Assembly: GCF_023101765.2 (NCBI RefSeq)
Contig: NC_064239.1
Location: forward strand, 2,232,001 to 2,296,000
Reading direction: 5' to 3'
Length of the DNA stretch: 64,000 nt
From: Spodoptera frugiperda
Lineage: Eukaryota; Arthropoda; Insecta; Lepidoptera; Noctuidae
In this document: one piece after another, positions 45,601 to 56,201 of the stretch
Layout of the letters: every line of letters starts with the position of its first letter
How positions within the stretch are numbered: position 1 is the first letter of the stretch
Notes under the pieces: model-generated
Databases searched by the model: none
Told to the model about the DNA's origin: nothing
The model's input: only the letters and a program-made list of their open reading frames with translations
Program-made: the position numbers and the translations under genes

Positions 45601-47282
45601 CCCATTCATTGTAATATGTGTGCTAGTATCTAAACCTCCTCGTGTTCATTATTTGTCCTTGCTACCATTATCTGTAATTAGAGTTTACGAAAATAACATT
45701 TATTAGTTATCTTTTCACTTTCGTTTTACCTAGTTATATGTAAAATAACACTAAATAACTTTGAGACATTTAATGTTTATTTAAAATATTTATTAGTCGT
45801 TAACAATTTTTTTTTCAAAAACAAATGCTAGGTCATTCCTTAACCCAGTGGTTAAATAACTATTAACTAACTGTGTACGGCGGTAAATAAATTCAATCTA
45901 CTAAAGATAGCCTTAAAAGGAAAAATAGGTTCCAGAAACACATTCACGTTATTATCTTCTTACGCGCTATTTGTCTTGTTCAAAGTAAAGTGCACCTTTA
46001 AACCTCACAGCGAGTGGGTCAATATTTGTGGAAGCAATGGTTTCATCCATTCCAAGTTTGTTTGTATCAATCTGACCCTCAACCTTTGTTGGACTGTGGA
46101 CAGTCAACAACAGTTTCGCATATAATTATCTTCTACCAATTTACTTCAGCTTTTGAGCATTTTGAGCACCCAAAAGGGTTGGATTGGACTGTTTTGATAC
46201 CTTTTATTAGGCTTTATGTACTTAAGTTTGATAGGTACAGTTAATTGTTTATATTTTATATGCGCGGTTCTGGGAAAATTCCTAATGGGGAAATGTTTAT
46301 AACATTGATATCTTATCCGAACTGGGGAATTTCGTTTGATTTTATTGTATGTCGTTTCGACTCTGACTTAAAGGTGAAATGTTGAGTTTGTATACATTTT
46401 GGACATGAACAATATCATTTTCGCATTTATCATTAATGTAATTACTCAAAACTTTTAAACTCATTTCTGTAACATGGGTTCTTAGTCCAAAATGTAATTC
46501 ATTAATTACGAAGCCATTGCTTGGCTTATAGTAATTAGCTTAATTGATCATTAGGTGTGAACCTAATTTAAAAGGTCGATCTAATTAGCATTCATAAAAT
46601 TCTTGGTGACTTGACTCTGTGTGATTTTTAAATCTATCTTTATTTGCATTCTTAAAAAACATTTTTAATTTTCATAGTTTTTTTTTTATCTTGGCCTTTG
46701 ATTTTGTTTATCGAAGTCGAAGGAAACAGATGTTTTATTTTTTTTAGTTGTCAATCTTATAGACTTAGTAAACATCAAATTAAACAGGTATGTTTACTTA
46801 CTCGTATTAAGTAAACAAATAAATAGAAGCACATGGTGCGAAAGAGACAAACAAGTGCAAAGAGGGAGACAGAAGTTGTTACTGACTACCCTAAGTTAGA
46901 GAAAACGTGGGGCGATCGGATCAATATGGCGGCTAGGGGTGTAAAGTATTTGTGTTCGCTATCGCAGGAATATTGCAGTTCATTCACATGGTAATAGGAA
47001 AAGCGAAAAAATTATAAAACGTGGTGTAAATTAAAATTGATAAACATTATTAGATATCTTGTAAATGTCTTATATGATAGATTGTGATGACAGCAAGTTA
47101 TTAGTCAAAACTTTGAATTAAAACTAACACTAGAATAAATAAATGTTAAACAAACTAGACCTTGGAGTTTCCGGTTAAAGTCGAATGTTGAACTTGACCT
47201 TTTTAAAGCAAACTTATGAGTACAAATATATCCATTGAAATGTCACATTCTTTATCTAAGGAAGTTAGTATGAAATAGTTAA
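42676..47282. other. Long AT-rich stretch, presumed intron
   Basis: 4.6 kb with no repeat copy that recurs in the window and no exon I can identify; unusually empty for this window. At 46905-46945 the sequence around CAATATGGCGGCTAGG resembles a YY1/Pho site. Confidence 0.45.
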
Positions 47283-47532
47283 CGGCAACGTCACACATTT
47301 ATCCCCGGAGGAGTAAGCAGAGGTGCATATTACGACACATAATGCCGCTATACAATGTACACCAACTTTTAACCATTTGTGGTATAAGTCCCATGTAATT
47401 TCAGACTCCGTGCTACTAAGTAATTTTCGAAATACCCAATAAAGCCCAGTAAACTTTGCCCGACCCGGGAATCGAACCCGAAACCTCTTGTCCGGCAGTC
47501 GCACTAGCGACCAATCTACCAACGAGGCAATC
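47283..47532 (-). mobile_element. Type B SINE, full length
   Basis: Reading leftward from 47532: TTGCCTCGTTGG, GCGACTGCCGGACAAGAGG, B-box GGTTCGATTCCCGG, body with AGCACGGAGTCTG and ACATGGGACTTATACC, then the terminal CTCCTCCGGGGATAAA and GTGACGTTGCC. This is the most intact reference copy in the window. Its tRNA-like head is not a tRNA gene: there is no acceptor-stem pairing around it. Confidence 0.85.
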
Positions 47533-48639
47533 AATAGTGAAATAGTTAACCTTATCGTAAATCCGATGTATGAATAATAAATTTAACTCTATCGTTATTG
47601 ATGTCTTCTGCACCGGTCGCTTCAATCTATATAATAATTTCCCCTGGGGGCCATTTGATGGGATTAAAGGGTCGTTATCAGGAAAAGGGTTTCGGCCACA
47701 CTCTGCCAAAGTCTGTTGTTTCTATTATGAATCTGTTTGATGAGGTTTATCATTATTATTTTGTATCACCCTCATGTTTTTGAGTGACGTAGTTGAGGAC
47801 ATATCACACTTTAACGGCACCGCTCCAACACAGTGATAAAGTTGCCATTTAAATTTTTCGTAATGTCAATATAAAAAGGCTGTAAGCGCGCAGTCAGCGC
47901 GGTGGCACCGTGCTTACAACCCTTGTTTTTAATGCAAAAACGCCATGCCGTGTCCTTGTCGTTTATGTGTGCGATGCCCTGGCTTCTTTCTTCAAGAATT
48001 AAAAGATTTTCTGGTTCAGGTTAAGGAAAAGATGCGAATTTCATCAGCAAACCTTGCCATTGGTTTAGTTGCGATTTTTTCTTATATCGTGCTCTTATCC
48101 ATCTGGTGTCGCGTGTTCCAACACGCGACACTAGACTAAATCCTGAACAACCATTTGTCGATCTATCGAAGAGGTTGTTATTCCGTATAGGCCACATTGT
48201 GTAGCTGTAACAGCAGATCCGATAGCTCTCACAATGGGAAGTGTTCAAATTAGTTATGATAAATGGAAACAAAGTTTTCCTTCAATATTTTACCTTCAAC
48301 TATTGTTGCTGCATGTATTGTTTTTGGATTATAATATAAAAATAGATACACTAATAGGATTAAAGTTTCTGAAGGTCAAACCAATTTTGTCCGTGAGCAT
48401 GAACGGACGAATGAGTTTGAATGGACTATGATTTGCGGAAGATTATAACAATATGGACAGGAATAAAAGATATAAAAATATAATAGTGTGTACTATAATG
48501 GTGTTGTATGAATGGGGAATTATGTGATGCCATAATATAAAATAGCAGAAATGAACCAATGAATGAACTAAACAAACAAAATCCTTTAAAGTACTATCTA
48601 AAAAAACTATGTAAATATCAAATTAACCAAAAACAACGT
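47533..48639. other. Presumed intron segment with a strong hairpin
   Basis: Contains the GC-rich hairpin at 48103-48134 inside a 64-codon frame of no recognised identity. No other structure seen. Confidence 0.4.
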
Positions 48640-48960
48640 TTTACTAACGTAAATGTTTTTAGAGAAAAGCTCTACTAGTTTCGAGTCACAGAGGAAATCT
48701 TCATCATGAACAGGGCAGACGCAGTGACGTCGCGCAGCGTATTATAAAAATATGAAAATATCGTTCAGAATATTATACTTGCACTACGCTACGTAGCAGC
48801 GCGACAGTCGCCGCGTCGTGTGTCGCGGAATGCTTCTCATGAATATGAACCTCTAGCATGCCTTGAAACTAGTCGAGTTCCTCGTCAAATAATTACGTGA
48901 GTAAGCCGAAAAACATAATAATTAATTTAGAATGACACACGAACGTTATAATATAGGTAA
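48640..48960. mobile_element. MITE with ACTAGTTTC/GAAACTAGT arms, copy 1
   Basis: TTACTAACGTAAAT ... TCTACTAGTTTCGAGTCACA on the left and GAAACTAGTCGAGTTCCTCG ... TTACGTGAGTAAGCCG on the right are partial inverses. The inner CpG-rich part has GCGCGACAGTCGCCGCGTCG. A right-arm copy lies at 10560-10685. Confidence 0.65.
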
Positions 48961-49269
48961 GCATAAATTATCGTTTGGAAAATCACGCAGTCTTATGCAT
49001 TCTTTGTTTATTTTAAGATTTCTTACTTGTTGTAAGAAGCAGGTAGGTTAATTGTAGTTACAACGTATAGTCTGACTAATTACCTATACCGTAGTTACCT
49101 TTGTTATATAATGGATGTCAGTGTGTCATTCAGGTATCACAAGTAGGTATAGGTAGGTAGATACATGCATATTTTAAGTAGATACAAACATTTACGATTT
49201 GTTTTCCTTATGTTTAGTATCACAGTTGTTTTTGAATTAACGTTATTTTCCATAATGATATAAGAACTA

Positions 49270-49460
49270 ATTTATTATGGTTACTTACTAACGTAACAGT
49301 TTAACGAGATAAATCGACTAGTTTCAAACCACTATGGTGCGAGGAGGCGCATAAATATAAATCCTCACTGTGGCTTGAAACTAGTCAAGGTATCTCGTAA
49401 ATAGTTACTTGAGTAGGCCATGAAATATATTTAATTTTATTATGTCTCACGATCTTTAGA
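49270..49460. mobile_element. MITE with ACTAGTTTC/GAAACTAGT arms, copy 2
   Basis: TTAACGAGATAAATCGACTA then GTTTCAAACCACTATGG on the left; CTGTGGCTTGAAACTAGTCA then AGGTATCTCGTAAATAGTTA on the right. The two arms pair over about 55 bp. Confidence 0.7.
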
Positions 49461-49799
49461 AACGTATAACAATGATCTACGGGTCCCCATTTCTATAGAT
49501 GTTGCGTCGTGTGTGCATTTAGCCGTGGTTTCCTCTTATCAATCAATAGTGTGCAGATGTTCAGTGTAATCAAGCTTGAAAACCTTATAATAGATTCCAT
49601 TAAGAATATTATACTTGAGTTATCCTTATTGGCTTCTGGATATATGTATATAGAACAACATAGAAGAATTATAATATACTGTTAGCATTATATCATCATC
49701 ATCAGCAACAGTCTATAACGGCCAGTTTCAATAACCTATCTATCTGTATATTTGCCTACTAGAGATAGAATTTTGACACATTTTGTATGGAGCTTATGG

Positions 49800-50122
49800 C
49801 CGTAAGTGGTCACTACTGATCAAAGGCTTCTTCGCACACGGAAAAGGTTTGTATATAAGACAACAATAGAAAACACATTGTGTCTCGCGTGGATCCACGT
49901 TCTAAACATACGAAGGGTTAATCACCACGCTTGCTCAATGGGGGTTGGCGATTGCAGATTCAAAATTCGAAATTATAAGGTCTCAAGGTTTCTTCACGAT
50001 GTTTTCCTTCAACATTTGTCAGTGGTGTTTAAATAATCTTAGAATGAACATATAACTCTAGGTTGTTAGGTTTCGAACCTCGTGCATGAGAAGCGGGGTC
50101 TTAAACCTCAAGGCCACCACGA
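49800..50122 (-). mobile_element. tRNA-headed SINE (type E), full length with an internal 60-bp block
   Basis: Reading leftward from 50122: GTGGTGGCCTTGAGGTTTAA (A-box region), CGAGGTTCGAAACC (B-box), a body with TTAAACACCACTGAC and AAGGAAAACATCGTGAAGAA, then CTTTTCCGTGTGCGAAGAAG near the 3' end. Block 49853-49907 appears inserted near the tail and is repeated at 37743-37797. Confidence 0.7.
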
Positions 50123-50624
50123 CTATTAATTAGTATTTTAATAAATCTGAATAAATGTTGTACAAAACTTTTAACGATAAGTGAATCATTTACATTTCGC
50201 TAAAAACCGCATCAAATTATGTTATTAATCCATTTTTAATTAAAAATATATGCTTCCATGAAATTTCCAATCAAAATTACTGTCGTAATATTTCATGCTG
50301 GATTTTAATGGAAAAGGCTTTAAATCTCAATTTGGTAAAATAACTGCACCCGAGTAATATATCAGCCGTGTTCAGTGGTTCAGTAAAACCGCGAAAGCTC
50401 TTAACACTGACACGCACTACGGCCCAAAATACTGCCAACACGTTTTTGGCTAGGTTATCCTATTTTGTTCCTTATAGTTTATAGTTACTGATATGGTTGT
50501 TTATATAAAAATTACATACATAATACGTTTTTAAACGCAAATCAATATTAAGCAAATTAGCGAAAAGTTAATTAGGTACTGTTGTAATATTGAATTATTA
50601 AATACCTAATTGATTATTATGTTA

Positions 50625-50690
50625 TCGGCTTACTCACGTCACATAATAATTAATTTAGTATGTCTCACGAAAGTTACAATAAAATAATAC
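50625..50690. mobile_element. Same MITE family, terminal fragment
   Basis: CGGCTTACTCACGTCACATA, ATAATTAATTTAGTATGTCT and CACGAAAGTTACAATAA match the outer end of the 48.6- and 49.3-kb copies. Confidence 0.5.
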
Positions 50691-50843
50691 CTAATTGCTT
50701 AAAAATTCCAGACAAATCTTGACGCCCATGACGTAATCGTACTACATAAATAGGTATGTACCGTATTTTTTCCTAATATTTTCCTCCAAATATGTTGACT
50801 CATAGTTCATTAGTTACTATAGCAAACTAGTGGTATTATGAAG

Positions 50844-50980
50844 ACCCGGAGCTGCGGACTGCCTAGCGGGTTATCGGGGCTCCGGCTCGAAATGGTTTTT
50901 AGTAGTCAGTAAGAATCTGATACTCCCTCTCGCCTCGAACAAGGCGGAAGAAGTCATTGGATGGATTTCCGCATTAAAAA
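50844..50980 (+). mobile_element. LINE-tail SINE-like repeat with probable 10-bp TSD
   Basis: Begins CCCGGAGCTGCGGACTGCC and ends in a short A-run. GTATTATGAA before it and GTGTTATGAA after it (9 of 10 identical) look like a TSD. The middle GCAGGAGTAGGAAC block is deleted. Confidence 0.75.
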
Positions 50981-51220
50981 AGTGTTATGAAAAATAAATT
51001 TAATACATATTTATGAAGTTAATTTAAATACGAAAAAGTTAGCATGGATACTAAAAACTACAAAATCCGAAATTCACACAAGATAATTCTCATATTAGCA
51101 CTAACCCAGAACAGTTTGTAGATAACATAAAAATGCGCTACTGAATACAATTATGATGAATCATTGTTATCTTCAGCTACTAAACTGATAACAGGTGTTT
51201 GACCTCACTGTATGTAAATA

Positions 51221-51340
51221 TATGAACACATCAGCTATACATCACCAGTTTATCATGGTCTGGCTTTGTATCACCTTTTCGCACATTCGACGGTCAGTTT
51301 ATACTGGTTTTGTATAACTTGATGTGGACTTGTGTATAAT
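51221..51340. mobile_element. Palindromic MITE (about 110 bp), copy 3, opposite orientation
   Basis: AACACATCAGCTATACATCA, GTTTATCATGGTCTGGCTTT, CGCACATTCGACGGTCAGTT and TATACTGGTTTTGTATAACT: the same element read the other way. Confidence 0.7.
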
Positions 51341-52363
51341 GATAAGCTTGGGACTGTCGTTTGTGATGTAATTCAAACTTCTGTGGACTTTTTTTGTGTC
51401 AGATTAAAGTTTTGAGATAGTTTTGTGGTTACGTCATTTTGTGTATTTTTTTTTAGTATGTTTTGTAATAATTGTGGGTTGTTGTCGTTACAAATGCAAT
51501 TGTCGAACAAAGGGTCAAAAGTCGAGTTTTTTTTTTTTCTTTTTTCGGTATTGTGCAATATTTTATAAAATTTACAATATTAATAAGTGTCTTTTACATA
51601 TTTGTAAAAAGACCAAAGATCTAATGCTCGCGTTTTAATTTCGAATTTTAAGGGAAATATTGTGCAAGGTTTTTTTACTAAGACTAAGTTTCCAGAATAT
51701 CAAGACTTACTCGATTTTTATTTGGAAAGAAAGTAATTGGAAAAACGTTACAATCCAGTGGTAAAGATTTGGTTATAGTAATGTTTTATGTTATAATAAT
51801 ATGTTGTGTAATAATTGTAGGTAGGCAATGCTGACCGTCTTGTTGTCGTTAGTCTTGTCTTCACAAATGCAATAGGAATGATGATGGGAGTACAAAAATT
51901 TATAAACTATTTCGTCCGTCAGTTAGGTAATGAAAAAATATTAGACATGCATTTTTATTTGTCATATAAGATATTATATACTTAATTATTACTATTTTCA
52001 AACACTTTAATTACTGTAAAGGTGTAAATAAACTATTGAACCTAACATTGAACACGCAGATCGTATTTGTCAGTTGTTCTTCGAAGTATTTAATTATGTG
52101 ATTAATTAGTTCTCTAGTATGAGTTATATTGCAGTAAATTTAATAAAACTAGTGAATTAAAAGTTTTAATAAGGAAAACGCATGTTACCCAGGAAAAAGG
52201 AAATTAAATGATTGATATAAATTGTTATTACATACTTGTATTATTAGTAAGTATCAACTAATAATTCCTACTACCTTACTATTAAAAGAACTACTATCTA
52301 GTTAGTTCCAAAAATAGACTCATTAGTAGGTAGTTATAAATTTTCCTTCTCGTTGATCAATGT

Positions 52364-52490
52364 ATCCTTAGTATGAGTTTGCTTTACATTTAAAGTAAAC
52401 GAAACGCATTCGACGCTCTGATTGGCCGGCTCGAATAAACCAACCAATCAGAGCGCCGTAAAAACATAAATGAAACTCGTACTAAGGGTA
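52364..52490. mobile_element. CCAAT-bearing palindromic MITE, second copy
   Basis: ATCCTTAGTATGAGTTTGCT and GAAACTCGTACTAAGGGTA are the ends; GCGCTCTGATTGGC-like and CCAACCAATCAGAGCGCC sequences form the inner stem. Confidence 0.8.
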
Positions 52491-52537
52491 TTGAGCAGCG
52501 GGTTTCGGCTTCGGGCATATTATTGGGGACTCAACAA

Positions 52538-53552
52538 TTAGTCCGGTCAAAATACGATATTGAAATATCAAAAATTCCGACAGAGCTGAATTTTGGTACA
52601 GACCTTTATTTTACTATAAAGATTAAAATATTAAAAGTCCCCATCTATCCCATATGTGCTTCAAAAGTTATTCGGGGTCAAAGGTCAAGATTTTAGGTTT
52701 TTTGACTTTTTCTCAAAAACCGTAAGTTTTTTTGAAAAAATACTTCAGACCAAATTTGTAGATCTCAAAATTCTCTACAAAATGGTCCTTATAAGTTTTT
52801 CTATAAGTATTACCGTTTCTAAGATAGATTCGTGTGTCCCCACACACATTTTTCCACTTTGGAAGCGTCTAACTTTCAAACGATTGATTTTGACGAACAG
52901 TGGTTTCGTGGCCCAACAGGCTGTGACATACGGACGGACGGACGGACGGACGGACAGACATTTATTTCCGAAACTGTTGGGCCTACATAGTTGAAACTTT
53001 GTAAGATGGTGTATTTCGGTAACCGCTATTCGAATTTTGAATAAAAATTTATAAATTTAAAAAGTAAAGGGGGGCACTCCATACATGGAACTGATTAAAA
53101 AAAATTTTTTTTCAGCTTACATATCCGTGATGGGTGTCTATGGATAGGTCTTTAAAAAAGACATTAAGGTTTCTAAAACCACTTTTCGTCAAAATCAATC
53201 GTTTGAAAGTTAGACGCTTCCAAAGTGGAAAAATGTGTGTGGGGACACACGAATCTATCTTAGAAACGGTAATACTTATAGAAAAACTTATAAGGACCAT
53301 TTTGTAGAGAATTTTGAGATCTACAAATTTGGTCTGAGGTATTTTTCAAAAAACTTACGGTTTTTGAGAAAAACTCAAAAAACCTAAAATCTTGACCTTT
53401 GACCCCGAATAACTTTTGAAGCACATATGGGATAGATGGGGACTTTTAATATTATAATCTTTATAGTAAAATAAAGGTCTGTACCAAAATTCAGCTCTGT
53501 CGGAATTTTTGTTCTTTCATTACTGTTTTTAGGTCCAAATTGACCGGACTAA
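52538..53552. mobile_element. 1-kb non-autonomous element with ~380-bp terminal inverted repeats
   Basis: The ends TTAGTCCGGTCAA and TTGACCGGACTAA are exact reverses, and similarity continues inward for about 380 bp on each side (to about 52915 and 53175). The centre has a GGAC array (52931-52955) and AT-rich DNA. Identical short open frames appear once in each arm and are by-products of the inversion. Long-TIR, non-coding, TA-rich flanks: a foldback or MITE-like DNA transposon of unknown superfamily. Confidence 0.8.
52931..52960 (+). repeat. (GGAC)n microsatellite
   Basis: Six or so GGAC units followed by GGACAGACA, at the centre of the 52.5-kb inverted-repeat element. Confidence 0.9.
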
Positions 53553-53576
53553 ATTAAAAAAATACTTTATACTAAT

Positions 53577-53630
53577 GACACAGTCCGCAATACTGCTCAG
53601 TATATGGCAATAAGTTCAAACTCATCACTT
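53577..53630 (+). mobile_element. Type B SINE internal fragment
   Basis: GCTCAGTATATGGCAATAAG and the following TCA-rich bases match the middle of the SINE; both ends are missing. It adjoins the large inverted-repeat element ending at 53552. Confidence 0.45.
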
Positions 53631-54105
53631 AAAACTCACGAGATAACTAGTAAAAATAAACTTTATTTTAACATCAAACATGTATTTTCCCTCTTGAAAT
53701 AAAACCTCAACCTTTTTGCTGTCACTTGGAGCACGGAGCACGTGCGTGCCGTATTGTGACCCCTACAATTCGCACCCTTGTTGTAATAACATTCCCTAAG
53801 TCTGCAACACACTTTCCATGTAATCACCAGCACATCAACCTACACCTCTCTGTCAATTCTATTTTCAATTTTATTACTTTTGATATAACGTCGAAAATCC
53901 AATGACAGATTGTTGACAGTTGACGTGCTGCCCACTTTACAGTTTGGGCTGCACCCTCCGTTTTCGTTTTTCTCGTCGGTAAAGCCGTTGATCCCGATTC
54001 GGTTGTACGCTATCATTTTTTGTATTTTGTTGAATTTAACAGCAATCCTATAGGTTATTTGTTATTGTGTGGTTTTTTAGAAGTTTATACTTTTCTAACT
54101 TCCCG

Positions 54106-54244
54106 TTTTTTGAGTGGGGAAAATCATTCTCCCTGAGGTGAGAGATAGTGTCTTAACTCTTACTGACTAAAAACCACGCCGTTCCTTCTCCTGCTATGTA
54201 CCGGAGCCCTGGTAACCTGTTACGTTATACGCAGCTCCGAATCA
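54106..54244 (-). mobile_element. LINE-tail SINE-like repeat copy
   Basis: Reverse copy, head CTGATTCGGAGCTGCG at the right, tail T-run at the left. The core is intact with several substitutions. Confidence 0.7.
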
Positions 54245-54998
54245 GTTCACTAACTTCCCCAAGGTATAATAATACGACAGTTCTTTTTTTACTAAAATGA
54301 AACTGAGTATTTATTTTTATTTCATTGATTATTGCTATTCATTTACACGAAACCATACCTACATGTGATGTATTTGTTGTGGAAATCGTGGCAATAAAGT
54401 TTAATAACTGGCCATTTACACATAAGTACCTATAGTTCCAGTATTGGTATAAAAAATAAAGGCTGTTTTATCAATTAAAATAAAGTATTTTACAATATCA
54501 CGCGTAAACATGTAATAGGTATTAGCTGTTATGTAAAAAGGTGCAAAATTAAACTTAAAAGGTGAAGTTCGATTGAAACTTGGCAAGACACAAGAAGCAT
54601 TTCGAATTTCCAGACATTTACTTTTAACCACGAAACCAAACGGAACACACAATTTATATTCCACATACATAAGTTACAATGTATTAAAAACCGAAACTAC
54701 AAACTTATGTTACGATACGACCCAATCCAATCCGGATCTTACAAGCATATTCGAAACACGAATAGGAAAGTACATTTATAATCCAAGTCACGACTGTTTT
54801 GGTCTTAAATATCCATTAATTTACGTCATTTTTGTTTTATCCCCTTTTGGGAATATCCTGTTTTATAAGGCAATCTAATAAATTATTTGGCCTTACGTAT
54901 AAAAAGTTTTTACGAGCCTCAAAAGGAACGCGGGTGATGGGTATTTTCGTTCACTTTGGTTAAAACGTAGGATGCTAATGATTTTTTTTTGTTAGTAC

Positions 54999-55149
54999 CC
55001 TTAGTACGAGTTTGCTTGACGTTGAACGAAATCGAAACGAGAGCACATTCGGCTGTGTGATTGGCTGGCTCGAATGAAGCAACCAATCAGAGCGCCGAAC
55101 GCACTCTCGTTTCGATCTCGTTTAACGTAAAACAAACTCGTACTAAGCG
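54999..55149. mobile_element. CCAAT-bearing palindromic MITE, full length
   Basis: CCTTAGTACGAGTTTGCTTG at one end and AACAAACTCGTACTAAG at the other are inverted; ATCGAAACGAGAG pairs with CTCTCGTTTCGAT further in. The centre holds GATTGG and CCAATC in opposite orientation about 20 bp apart. Copies at 52364-52490 and 59528-59585. Confidence 0.8.
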
Positions 55150-55435
55150 TTCAGGTCATTCTAAACTTTTATGGTTGTGAGACAATTGTGGAACTTGTGG
55201 GTATACACCTAAGCATTACATTGTTGTCAATTTTATACTTGGCTTCTTGTTTTTTCCGGTTCCAAAACATTTCGATTGAGTAAGTACCTACCTTTCTGGG
55301 AAATACCACTGAACTGTTGCAGATGGTAACCGCTTTATTTTCCGCCTAATGTACAAATATTCAAACGCTACACAATTTTAAGACGCTCTCAAGACTAGTA
55401 CTGTCGCTACTAATCTATTTATTATATAATATTAA

Positions 55436-55618
55436 TAAAAATTAGTCATGTTTTCCTTCTTGACGCTGTAACTCCAGAACACACGAACCCATTTCCACGG
55501 TTTTTCATTCGTTGGAAAGAGCTCGGGCTCCGTGAGGTTTATAGCAAAGAAACTTTAGAAAAAGCAGGAAAACAGGGAAAATCATTGGTGGCGAAACGGA
55601 GTTCGCTGGGTTTGCTAG
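55436..55618 (+). mobile_element. Helitron-like end, different subfamily
   Basis: TTGACGCTGTAACTCCAGAA, GGAAAGAGCTCGGGCTCCGT and GGCGAAACGGAGTTCGCTGG lead to TTTGCTAG followed by T. The GGAGTTCGC stem and CTAG|T end fit a Helitron; the 5' end is uncertain. Confidence 0.55.
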
Positions 55619-56125
55619 TTTTTTATAAAATGACATGACAGAGATAGCACGATATTTAAGTACAACTTAAAATAGAGTAGCATTTCAGTTATCGAGCGTA
55701 AGTTGTGTAAAAAAAAACAACAAAAATTAATATCTTTGACTTTGATACACTTGGTAAGTTCTTCTTGTTTTATTATATTACAAAACTTATGTAGTTCGAT
55801 TTTAGACGTTATAACATTGACATAGTTCACATAATTGTTTAGTCACATAGCTGGACAGATGCGGCTTTGTCAATTAATATTATTGAGTGACGCCTCATGT
55901 GCGATTACTAAATGGACCTATTGACCTAATTTGGGAACGTTCTCTAGCATACACTAGTGATTAGTTTAACCCGAAACTTCGCTGCTCCGTTGTCTGAATA
56001 CATCTGTCGTAAATGATCAGGTTTTTATCTTTTACATTTTGGCCTGTATTTAGTATTAAAATTTGTGTTGCCTACGTTTTATTTATAGATCTTAACGAAA
56101 TTAAGATTGTATAATTACTCAGTTA

Positions 56126-56201
56126 AGTGTGGGAGAGCCATGCTTCGACACGAATGGTCTGGCTCGACCGGAGTGATACCACGGCCTCGCAGAAATCCAG
56201 C
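56126..56201 (+). mobile_element. Type D repeat, 5' end only
   Basis: GTGTGGGAGAGCCATGCTTC, TCTGGCTCGACCGGAGTGAT and ACCACGGCCTCGCAGAAA match the start of the type D body. Confidence 0.7.

Larger units (their letters stand above)
50123..52363. other. AT-rich presumed intron between listed repeats
   Basis: Outside the MITE and LINE-tail copies at 50.6, 50.8 and 51.2 kb nothing is recognised. The T-run at 51529-51547 generates a spurious frame. Confidence 0.4.

Noticed and set aside
47465..47532. tRNA-like sequence with good B-box
   Set aside because: It continues into a SINE body shared with five or more copies, and lacks pairing acceptor-stem ends; it is a SINE head.
47945..48139. 64-codon frame with a hydrophobic segment
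   Set aside because: Could mimic a membrane exon, but it has no donor or acceptor in phase and ends within the hairpin.
52656..53300. Same peptide (MVLISFSISITVSKIDS...) in two frames on opposite strands
   Set aside because: It is the inverted arms of one non-coding element, not a gene pair.
54573..54878. 101-codon frame
   Set aside because: No motif, no GC rise and no splice sites; probably chance.
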